Of a DNA stretch of 64,000 nt, positions 55,831 to 64,000 are shown piece by piece. The position numbers and the translations under genes are program-made. Position 1 is the first letter of the stretch, and the number at the start of each line of letters is the position of its first letter. The stretch covers positions 114,317,187 through 114,381,186 of the forward strand of contig CM063283.1 in NCBI GenBank assembly GCA_032173965.1, written 5' to 3'. The DNA comes from Sitta carolinensis (taxonomy: Eukaryota; Chordata; Aves; Passeriformes; Sittidae). The notes under the pieces are model-generated. The model was not told where the DNA came from. It saw only the letters and a program-made list of their open reading frames with translations, and did no database searches.

Positions 55831-56155
55831 ATGGAATAATAGAATTATTCCATAAATATTATTCCATAAATATATTATTCCATGAATTCATTAAGGCTGG
55901 AAAAGATCTTTAAGACAAACTATCACCACCTTGTTTGTTATTAAACCATGTCCTAAGTGCCAGACCCACAGGGGTTTTTTTAACTCTTGCAGGGATGGTG
56001 ACTCCATCACTTCCCTGGGCAGCCCATTCCAGTGTTTTACACCCCTTTTCTGTGATTTATTTTGCTAATATCCAACTTAACCCTTCCCTGGAGCAGCTTG
56101 AGGCCATTTCCTCTCCTCCTGTCACTCGTTACACTTGTGTGTGTCTTTCTTAAGA
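55831..56155 (-). mobile_element. Old CR1 LINE fragment, 3' end
   Basis: Degenerate ATTATTCCATAAAT tail units, then GGCTGGAAAAGATCTTTAAG, AAACCATGTCCTAAGTGCC, GGGATGGTGACTCCATCACT and AGCTTGAGGCCATTTCCTCT. This is the classical avian CR1 order. It ends near the start of the E1 element. Confidence 0.9.
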
Positions 56156-56164
56156 ATAAATCAG

Positions 56165-56762
56165 TGTTGGGCAGGATGAGAGTTTAACAGGGAAATTTTA
56201 CAATTCTGAGTGCTTGGCAGAAGGCTCTCTAGAAATGAAAGTGAGTTTTGATAGAGAAGAACAAAAGAAGTGTGAAAATAAAGATTGCTGAGCTGGTGGT
56301 CACTGGACAGAGGTTGGGAGGAGTTGGGAAGAGATTTTCTGGCTGAGAGCAAAGGATAAATAACTACAAACAAAAGGATGTTTTTACCAAGTAAAAATAA
56401 ATCTCAAAAAAGCATGGGCAAACGGAAAACAGGTTCTTACCAAGTAAGAAGCATTTTCCACTGCAGAAAAACAGAAAAGACAAGGTTTAAGCTTCAAATA
56501 CAACATCCCAGCTGCTGTGGTTGTTCAGCCGTGCCCCACTCTGGCAGTGCCAGCAGTCAGGATGGGCTGCAGGTGATGGCAAAGGCATTGTGTGTGCTGC
56601 CAGTGGCTGTTGTGCAGTCAGATGCTCAGCACAGAACAATCTCTGCTGCAGTGTGAGCAGAGCAGAGGGGCTGCAGGCAGGGCTGGGGCTGGAGCTGGCA
56701 GCTCCCAGGCCTGGCTTGAACCCCTGCCCAGGAGTGCTGGCACTGCTGCTGGGCCACGAACG
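56165..56762 (+). mobile_element. Interspersed element E1, copy 3 (probable retroviral LTR)
   Basis: Matches copy 1 from the same first base (TGTTGGGCAGGATG) to GCTGCTGGGCCACGAAC. The copies are very alike in the GC-rich half and less so in the A-rich half. It starts about ten bases past the end of an old CR1, so it may have inserted into it. Confidence 0.5.
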
Positions 56763-57129
56763 GAATTTTTGAAGATTTGATTTCTTGGCTCCCCCATCTC
56801 TGTGTCTCAAGCTCTTACGAACCACCCTCAAATTCTGTAAGGTTTTCAAAAATTCCCCCACTGCCAATTCCAAACCCACGTCAGGAGGATGAATTTCACT
56901 GGGAATCCCATCATAATCCCTAGCAGGTTTCCCGTGAAGCCCCTGTGGAAGGGAAGCGCCACGCTCGCGGTGCTGCCGCCTGCTCAGCGCCCGCGCTCTT
57001 AACAAGCAAAGCACAGAACAAAATCCAGCCCATAATTTCCCAGCTGTCCAACCATATCATTCCAAAAGAACCTTTGCCTCATGTTTTAAGCAGTCAGATC
57101 CGCTGGAATTCCGAATCCAAATGGGATTT
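56763..57129. other. Single-copy DNA with a short CpG cluster
   Basis: About ten CpGs lie within 56955-57000 (GCGCCACGCTCGCGGTGCTG, CAGCGCCCGCGC). Too short for a CpG island. No gene recognised. Confidence 0.35.
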
Positions 57130-57440
57130 GTGAGCTATGGAGTCCAAAGCCCACCCAGCAGAGCCCAGTCTATCTTCATTAACAAGAAACATTTCTATTG
57201 ATTTCATTTGGCAATGTTTCATATTCCACGAAACAAATCTGTATGGTCACCTAACTGAGTTATTGCAACTCAATTTGGAACGATTCCAGGGGGTGATTGG
57301 GTTATCCCTAGGATGCCTCAGTCTCTGGGTGTCAAAACTGGTTTTATTTCATGGAATAACATGGGAAAGTTAATCAGAGTAGGTTAAATCTCCCTGGGAG
57401 CCAAGGTCACCAAGAGTCCCAGCTGTAAATGGAGAGGTTG
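57130..57440. promoter_or_regulatory. Candidate conserved non-coding sequence
   Basis: Single-copy DNA with TTTGGCAATGTTTCATATTC, AACTGAGTTATTGCAACTCA and GGTTATCCCTAGGATG. GAGTTATTGCAACTC is a near-perfect palindrome around a C/EBP-type TTGCAA core. Inference only. Confidence 0.33.
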
Positions 57441-57735
57441 GACTATTTATTTATTTATTTCGATTTATTTCTTATTTCTATTTATTTATTTCTATTTATT
57501 TATTTCGATTTATTTCTTATTTCTATTTATTTATTTCTATTTATTTATTTCTATTTATTTCTTATTTCTATTTATTTCTTATTTCTATTTATTTCTTTCT
57601 ATTTATTTCTTATTCCTATTTCTTTCTTTCTATTTATTTCTTATTTCCTATTTATTTTTTTCTATTTATTTCTTATTTCTATTTCTTTCTTTCTATTTAT
57701 TTCTTTCTGTGTATTTATTTCTATTTATTGATAAA
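57441..57735. repeat. (TTTATTTC)n imperfect microsatellite
   Basis: Mixed TTTATTTA, TTTCTATT and TTTCTTAT units over about 295 bp. Confidence 0.95.
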
Positions 57736-57915
57736 TAAAAAATTAAAATTCTACATAAATAAAAGGTTTATGGAAAAAATTCTACCATTTATTTATATAT
57801 AATCATTTTATAGAATATTGTTGTAATATATATTTTATATATAAAATACATAGAAATATTAAATAAATAATTATTAGAATAATTGATTCTATTATACATT
57901 ATAAAAATATATAAT

Positions 57916-57954
<39 letters not shown>

Positions 57955-58129
57955 GTTATACTATATATTATATAGTATATAATAATTATAGATAATTATT
58001 TCAGGATATATATAATTTTATTTAATTTTATTTATATAAAATTTTATATAAAATAAAAATTTAATAAATAATTCTTTTTAATATTTATTTTCCTCTTAGA
58101 AAAATATATTCATGCAGGAGAAAAAGGCT
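57736..58129. repeat. AT-rich low-complexity region
   Basis: A/T-only for most of its length, with an ATATATATATATATATATAT run near 57923-57950. Confidence 0.8.
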
Positions 58130-58133
58130 TATT

Positions 58134-58188
<55 letters not shown>

Positions 58189-58195
58189 TTTTTCT
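58130..58195. repeat. (TTTA)n microsatellite
   Basis: About fifteen perfect TTTA units. Confidence 0.95.
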
Positions 58196-59435
58196 CTTGG
58201 AGAATATATATTTATACCAGAAAAAGACAATTTTTCTTTTGGGATTTTTGACCTGACTCAGTCCTGCTGAAACTCTTGCTGGGTTCTCCATCAGGAAACA
58301 ATTTTTTTTTTAACTCCTGCAAAACAATCACTTTTAAAAGAGGAGAAGTTGTGCCATAATTAAGCTTTTCCCAAGAAATCTCTTCACTTTGGCATTTTTT
58401 TTCAGATTTTACATCACTTTTGAGGGAAACAGAACAATTAATTTTATCGGACTGTGTTATGTTAAGGTTCCCTATTTCGAGTTCCAACAATAACTTGCTT
58501 TTCTCGTTCTGTCCTGTTGACTTTTCCAAAATTTTTCTCCCGCAACAGGGGGGAAAAAAATTGGAATTTTTGAATTCCTCACATCAGGAATTGCTGTTTA
58601 TCTCCATAAGGAGGAGCCACAGGTAGGGTCTGCTAAGGCTGCTGGAGCTGCCTGAGCAACTCCAAAGCTGAGTGTTGAGGCAGGAGCCAATAATTCCATG
58701 AAAAAAGAGAATTTCCCACTCAGGGACTTGAAGAGAGAAATCCTCTGTGGAGATTTTTTGGATTGTGTCACCGTGTGTGTCAAACTGGGAAGGGATTTGG
58801 ATGGAGGAGTCAGGAACCCAAAACCTCATCTGCACACTGAGGTGGGAGATTGCAAAGAGCAAAACCATGGAAAAGTGGCCCAGGAGAACCTCGTGGAGTT
58901 CCACAATTCCCAGAGCCAGGGCTGCTCCTGGCTGGGGCAATTCCAGCCAGGAGTAGAGACTGGGAGGGAGTTGTGCCTGAAAATCAACTTTCTGATTTGT
59001 TTGGGTATAATGGAGTCAGTTCTCATGAATTGAAAGAGAAACAAGGATCATGTTTGCATTCCTTGGTGAAAAGATCTCACCTGATGGACTTCTCAAGTGC
59101 CCAGTGGGGATGGAGAGGTGGGAACTGCTCTGTCCAATCTCTGGGCACTGTCCAGAAACTGAGAGATACGAGGTCAACAATAAACTGGAGAGTTCTTCTC
59201 TTCTTCTCTGCCTGAACACCTGCTGTGTGTGTTGCTGAGTTCCCTCTGTGCATCACAGTAACAGGAGAGGAATTCCCTGGGAGCAGCCCTGAGGAGAAGG
59301 ACTTTGGGATCTTGGGGTGCAAATGTGGCCAGGAGCCACCAGTGAGTGCTGGGAGCCCTGGAATCCATCGGCATCCTGGGCTGCAGCCAAGGAGGAGAGA
59401 GCAGCAGGAAAGGGATTGGGATTGAGCCCTGAGCC
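58196..59435. other. Single-copy DNA, nothing recognised
   Basis: About 1.2 kb. A 105-residue minus-strand frame (58212-58529) has ordinary amino-acid composition but no domain I recognise and no flanking splice context that I can defend. Confidence 0.4.
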
Positions 59436-59770
59436 CCCTGCTCAGGTGAGCCCCACCTGCAGAGCTGGGGCAGAACTGGGATCCAGCCCAGGAGGAGCTG
59501 GAGCTGCTGGGGAGAGCCCAGAGCAGGGAGCAGGAGGAGCAGAGGCTGGAGCAGCTGTGCTGGGAGGAAAGGCTGGCACAGCTGGGATTGTTCAGCTGCA
59601 CAGGAGAAGCTTTGGGCTGAGCTCAGGGTGGCCTTGCAGGAACCCTGGAGAGAGACAATTGCCAAGGGCTGCAGGCACAGCACCAGGGAATGGCTGCAGA
59701 GTGGGATTGGCTGGGATTGGGGCAGGAATTGTTCCCTGGAGGGGCTGGAATTGCCAGAGCAGCTGGGGCT
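59436..59770 (+). mobile_element. CR1 LINE fragment, 3'-interrupted
   Basis: From GAGCCCCCTGCTCAGGTGAG to GCCAGAGCAGCTGGGGCT. It has the long young-group 5' end but stops before the CR1 tail, where another CR1 begins. Confidence 0.88.
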
Positions 59771-60096
59771 GTCCAGTGCCTACAGGAGCTCCAAGAGAGC
59801 TGGAGAGGGACTTGGGACAAGAGCCTGGAGTGATGGGCCAGGGGGGAATGGCTTCCCACTGCCAGAGGGAAGGGTTAGGTGGGATATTGGGCAGGAATTT
59901 TTCCCTTTGAGGGTGGTGAGGCCCTGGAATGGAATTCCCAGGGCAGCTGTGGCTGCCCCTGGATCCCTGGCAGTGTCCAAGGTTGGACACTGGGGCTTGG
60001 AGCAGCCTGGGACAGTGGGAGGGGTCCCTGCAGGGCCCAGAGCTGGAAGAGCTTTGGATCCAGGATTTTCTGATCCCCCCAACCCAAACCATCCCA
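59771..60096 (+). mobile_element. CR1 LINE fragment abutting the previous one
   Basis: Starts GTCCAGTGCCTACAGGAGCT, then GGATATTGGGCAGGAATTTT and GTGGTGAGGCCCTGGAATGG. It ends CCCAACCCAAACCATCCCAG. Its middle resembles the older CR1 type, its GATCCCTGGCAGTG part the younger. Confidence 0.85.
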
Positions 60097-60379
60097 GAAC
60101 ATCAGAGGGAGGGGATAGATTGGGCTCCATTCCCAGGCATGTCCATCCTCCATCCTCTGGTTTCATCCTGGACATTCCTTCTCACTCCCAGGCAGACCAG
60201 CTGGAGTTCCCTTGCTCTGTGCAGAGTTTTATTGAACAAAACCCAACAAAGTCCTTCTCCTTCCAACTCAGGCACCGCCTCTGCCAAATCTGCAGCTGCC
60301 TCCCCTCTCCAAAGCCACAGAGTTTTGGGTGACCATCAATACCTCAGCTGATGACAATAAATAGACACAGAATCCCTGG
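60097..60379. other. Single-copy spacer
   Basis: Nothing recognised. Confidence 0.4.
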
Positions 60380-60884
60380 GCTCCCTGGCAAACAAAAAGG
60401 AGCTGCCTCGTGTCACTGTCACACAACAAATGATTTCCGTTCGCCCCCAGCTTTGACTGAATTTCAATCCCAGGCTTAAAGCATCAGCCTGGGTTCCCCC
60501 AGGGGAATTTGGGGCTGATTTCAGTGGTCAGCAAAAGGAGGGCCCAGACTGTTCATTAATATTTTAAAAAGCCAAACACCAAGATGACACGAGGGATGAT
60601 GGATTGTCTGTGCTGCCTCTACATTAAAGCAAAACAATCAGGAGTTGGGAGCTGAGGATCAGTTAAAGGAAAGCTCCCTCAGATCCCAGCAGGGCTTCTG
60701 GGATCACAGCTTGGCTCGGTTTGAAGGGCAGGTGTCTGCTAAAAAGGCAGGAGCCTCCCCTGGAATGGAGAGTGCAAATCCCCTCCCTCGGAATTATTAT
60801 AATTTTGAAATTAGAGGGCTCTCAGACAAAACTATGGGATAGCAATGACAGCTCATTATTAAGAGAATTGAAATTAAAATAATG
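60380..60884. promoter_or_regulatory. Candidate conserved non-coding sequence
   Basis: Single-copy DNA. Regulatory-like words include GACTGTTCATTAATATTTTA, GAATTATTATAATTTTGAAA and GACAGCTCATTATTAAGAGA. No repeat family and no convincing frame. Inference only. Confidence 0.3.
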
Positions 60885-61338
60885 CAGTGCTGCCAGCGCA
60901 GCCCCTGGCAGAGTCCGAATCCCCCCTGCCCCCCGGGGCTCGGGGGTGGCAGCAGAGCCATCCCCTGGGGGCTGCAGCCTCCTGCAGGGGCACAGGGGGC
61001 TCTGCTGGAGCAGGGAGCCTGCAGCAAGGGGCAGATTCCCTCTGCAGCTGCCCTGGGCATCCCTGGGGCTGCTCTGCCTCTGGCACTGCCGGGCCAAGGC
61101 TGCCCTGGGCTGCCCCAGCTGCCAGGGGAGCCAGGCAGGAATGCTTGGCTCCTGCCCTGCCTGCAGCCTCTGCCAGGGGCAGCAGGGAATTTTCTCAGCC
61201 CTGCAGGGAGACTCCGTGGGCCCTGAGCAGCAGAGCTGTGCCTGCAGGGAGGATGGGTGCTGGCAGGGAGAAAGCAAACTGCCCCAGCTGCTTTGGAACA
61301 GCTGCCCATGCACACAGGATTCCCCCAGCAGCTTTATC
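60885..61338. other. GC-rich island with cysteine-rich open frame
   Basis: Abrupt GC-rich block (TGCCCCCCGGGGCTCGGGGG, GCTGCCCTGGGCTGCCCCAG) in AT-rich surroundings. All plus frames stay open for over 300 bp. The frame from 60946 is rich in cysteine but has no repeat spacing of a known domain. CpG is low, so it is not a typical CpG island. The last 60 bp (about 61275-61332) resemble the 88-bp unit on the other side of the LTR. Confidence 0.35.
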
Positions 61339-61886
61339 TGGTTCTTCTTCTCAGGGTCAGGATTAAAAGCACGAGAGACAGAATTCTTCTTTGGACTTGG
61401 ATGTTTATTATTTCATATCTCAGTCACAGCCTCACTGACCGTGAGTGCTCCTGTAGGCTGAGTTAACAGAGTAGGAATGACACCCAGAGTTCTGTCCTCA
61501 AGGTCTTTTTAACTCCTCAGTTATGAGATGCCAACAAATTTATTGTCACTTTTAACCCAATAACCAACCACCTGTGTCCTGCACTGTGGATTTTTCCAAC
61601 CAATCACAGAAAATCACCCAAACTTGTGAAGAAGAAGGAGAAGAACTAACCCATGCCCTTATATCTCCATCTTGTTACATATATATTATTATAACCCACA
61701 ATCTTAAATTCTAATTTTTTCCCCCTGTGCTCTAACACACTTCCATTCACCTCCACATTCTCTCTCAGAGCTCTCACTCAGTTTTGGGAGCCTTTCCCAT
61801 GGTTTTAGGTCAATGCAGTGAATTTTTGGGGCTCACTCCCTGTCAGCACAGAAAGCCTGAAATCCTCTCTGCCCGGGGTTCTGACA
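61339..61886 (-). mobile_element. Solo LTR, family 1 (best-preserved copy)
   Basis: On the minus strand it starts TGTCAGAACCCCGGG and ends GAGAAGAAGAACCA. The complement of AATAAA lies at 61404-61409. It contains a short pyrimidine seed (minus strand TTCTTCTCCTTCTTCTTCAC). It is flanked by copies of an 88-bp unit rather than by an obvious short target duplication. Confidence 0.78.
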
Positions 61887-62060
61887 ACCACTCACCCTGG
61901 AGTTCTGAGGTTGGGCCCTGGAAGAGATAACAAAAACTGCTCCAGCTGGTTTTTAACAGCTTCCCATGAACAGAGGATTCACCCCTGGAGATTTGAGGGA
62001 TGGGCCTGGAAGAGATAAAGAACTCTGCTCCCCTGGTCCCAGCAGCAGGGATGGAACACA
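61887..62060. repeat. 88-bp tandem duplication beside the LTR
   Basis: CCCTGGAGTTCTGAGG at 61895 recurs as CCCTGGAGATTTGAGG at 61983. Each is followed by GGGCCTGGAAGAGATAA and CTGCTCC. A third, diverged portion lies across the LTR at about 61275-61332. Confidence 0.7.
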
Positions 62061-62352
62061 CACTGCAACCCAAGGCACAGTTCCTTCCCTACACTGATGG
62101 CTGGATCCTCCAGTTTTTTATTTCCCTGTTTTTTTCCAAGTCCCTGCCCGGGCTTTGATCTCTCCAAGGTATCAGCCCTGCCTTTAGAGAGCAGGAACTG
62201 GGATATTTGGAATTAAATCCCATATAAAGGAGGGGAGAGCCTCATCCAGCAGCTGTGCCTGAAGACATCACTCAGGTGAAGGCTCAGCCCTTCTGGTCCA
62301 AACTTCCCTGTCCTGCCCATCTGGAAACAGGAATTTTCATTCTTAAAGAGAA
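62061..62352. other. Single-copy spacer
   Basis: Nothing recognised. Confidence 0.4.
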
Positions 62353-62606
62353 CCTTGGAATTATTTCCATAACACTGCCGGCAATTTGAGTAATTATGAC
62401 CATAAATATTTTTTTTTGTCACAAAAAAAAAATAATTCCCTCTTTATATTTTTGAGTACAGACACTACAGTGATGCACTAAAGGACAAAGAAACCTTTCA
62501 ACTCATTGGACTCTTTTAACTCTTTAATTCATCAGGATGCTCTTAATTCCTGTCTAGATTAACCCTTTAAGAGATTCCACTTTGAGAAACAGAACATTTT
62601 CACCAT
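62353..62606 (+). repeat. Left arm of a long inverted repeat
   Basis: The reverse complement matches 63190-63368. Shared words include GAGTAATTATGACCATAAAT, TTTTTGAGTACAGACAC and TTTAAGAGATTCCA. It carries about 60 extra bp between AGTGATGCAC and ATCAGGATG that the right arm lacks. Confidence 0.85.
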
Positions 62607-63189
62607 TAAGGGATTCCTTAACCCTAAAAATCTGGATTCCTCCATAAATGGGGCTCCACATCCATCTGTATCCTCAGTTCATGCAGAATTCATCTGGCTG
62701 GGAAGGTGGAAGAACTTGAGGCTCAGATAAGAGGGATTTTCTTCATAGGTTCACCTTGGGATCTTCTAGGAAGGAAAACATCAGTGATAATGGTTTTACA
62801 TCAAATATTTGTGTCTGAAGCCACAAATTTTGGCAAGAATTCCCTAATTTTCTTTATTAAGAATTGAGTGTTTTCTAGTAATCAAGCAACTCTTTTGTCA
62901 TATTAATATAAAAATTACTTTGTATAAGTACAAACTAAAATACTTTACAGATTTTTTACGTATTTTTATGATAAGGTTTTTACAGGGTGAAAATATTCAC
63001 TTTAAATCCCTGAAGTGTTCCTGGCAAAATCAGGAACCTGACACTTCTCCATTTCTTTGTTTAATGAAACAGAGAGGGGCAGAGTTTAAGACAAATCTTT
63101 CACAGATTTGGAATGGAATTTATTCTGTGCAAAAGTTGATGGCTGCAAAACCAAGGAATTTTTTGAGAGCAAAAAATACCTGAGATTTT
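62607..63189. other. Spacer of the long inverted repeat
   Basis: Single-copy AT-rich DNA of about 580 bp. No frame with a recognisable domain. Confidence 0.4.
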
Positions 63190-63368
63190 GTGGTGAAAAT
63201 CTTGTTTCTTAAGCTGGAATCTCTTAAAGGATTAATCTGCACAGGAATTAAGAACATCCTGATCGTGTCTGTACTCAAAAATGTAAAGTGGGAATTTTTT
63301 GGGGGATAAAATACATATTTATGGTCATAATTACTCAAATTTCAGGCAGTGTTATGGAAATAACCTTG
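63190..63368 (-). repeat. Right arm of a long inverted repeat
   Basis: Inverted partner of 62353-62606, with TGGAATCTCTTAAAGGATTA, GTCTGTACTCAAAAATGTAA and TTTATGGTCATAATTACTCA. The family is not recognised. Confidence 0.85.
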
Positions 63369-63751
63369 TGGTACTAAAATCTCACCTTGGCAGTAAAACC
63401 ACAGGCAAAGAAAAAGAAGAAGAAGGAAAGGAAGATTTTTTTTTTTGAAAATTTTTTCTTGTGGGAGATATCAGAAGATTGTAAAGGAGCTGAATTAAGT
63501 CAGGCTGCTTTCCTAGTGAAATAATTTGGGTTTTTTTTTAAAAAAGTGGCAGAAATCAGCAAAGCAAGAACGTTTTGGTACCAGGAAAAGACTCAGTGTG
63601 GAGAGGAAAATAATTAAAGGGTTGGTTTAACCTCAGTTGGCCTAGAAATTCCAAATTTTAAATTCTTGGCTCATTGATTAATTCAACCTTGTATGATGCT
63701 TATGAAATTTAGCCTTTTAATGCCTTTCTTAGCATGAAAACCATAAGCATG
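63369..63751. other. Single-copy spacer
   Basis: Nothing recognised. Confidence 0.4.
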
Positions 63752-63829
63752 GGTTTATTTTTATTTTTATTTTTATTTTTATTTTTATTTTTATTTTTAT
63801 TTTTATTTTTATTTTTATTTTTTTTTTTA

Positions 63830-63889
<60 letters not shown>

Positions 63890-63926
63890 TATTTTTATTT
63901 TTATTTTATTTTTATTTTTATTTTTT
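63752..63926. repeat. (TTTTTA)n microsatellite
   Basis: About twenty-eight ATTTTT units, with one long T run (63820-63828) and a few ATTTT units near the 3' end. Confidence 0.97.
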
Positions 63927-64000
63927 AATATTTCTGTGCATTTCTGACTTTCTAAAGGACATCCTAGGCAGGATTCCCTTCAGGAAGAGTTTTTTGAGTG
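63927..64000. other. Single-copy end of window
   Basis: Nothing recognised. Confidence 0.4.

Noticed and set aside
58212..58529. 105-residue minus-strand frame with ordinary composition
   Set aside because: No recognisable family and no splice or promoter context. Frames of this length are expected by chance in AT-rich DNA of this size.
60946..61461. Cysteine-rich 171-residue frame as a secreted protein
   Set aside because: It has no signal peptide or regular cysteine spacing, and it runs on into the minus-strand LTR, which argues against a real gene.

Overview
This window looks like non-coding nuclear DNA from a bird, most likely a songbird. The main evidence is about thirty copies and fragments of the CR1 LINE. 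The plus-oriented copies end in the typical avian tail (CCTTCCAACCCAAACCATTC, then ATTCYATG-like repeats), and the minus copies start with its complement (TGGAATCATGGAATGGTTTG). Several solo retroviral LTRs and many long simple repeats fit the same picture. I found no exon, gene or RNA gene I could defend. The longest open frames all lie in CR1 3' ends, microsatellites or minisatellites.

Layout. 1-5.9 kb: a 191-bp tandem duplication, two CR1 fragments, an unclassified repeat (here E1) present twice, and two single-copy stretches that look like regulatory DNA. 5.9-6.4 kb: a TTTC microsatellite. 7.9-24.2 kb: the densest CR1 zone, with a 58-bp minisatellite (10.8 kb), a ~310-bp tandem array (14.0 kb), a 20-bp minisatellite (17.4 kb) and a nested hairpin in single-copy DNA (18.1 kb). 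24.35-25.2 kb: a solo LTR (family 1) with an internal GGAGAA expansion. 28.0-28.9 kb: the best candidate conserved non-coding block, split by a poly-T/poly-A stretch. 30-34 kb: AT-rich DNA and a ~90-bp array that ends about 465 bp before a solo LTR at 34.33-35.99 kb. That LTR has a 6-bp target duplication and about 1 kb of TTC/TTCTTG repeat inside it. 36-46.5 kb: CR1 fragments and 10-, 20-, 33- and ~138-bp arrays. 47.4-49.2 kb: a truncated family-1 LTR, a 19-bp minisatellite of about 0.9 kb, and a probable minus-strand LTR. 50.1-51.5 kb: almost pure A/T. 54.0-55.3 kb: an eight-unit ~160-bp array with higher-order order. 55.8-64 kb: an old CR1 next to a third E1 copy, T-rich microsatellites, two abutting CR1s, a GC-rich island, another family-1 LTR, a long inverted repeat and a TTTTTA microsatellite.

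With no genes there is no pathway to describe. The window's interest lies in how repeats arise and change: microsatellites growing inside LTRs, CR1 mosaics and fusions, higher-order tandem arrays, and inverted repeats. Several single-copy, homeodomain-site-rich stretches between the repeats could be enhancers of a distant gene. That is inference from base composition and needs a cross-species alignment.
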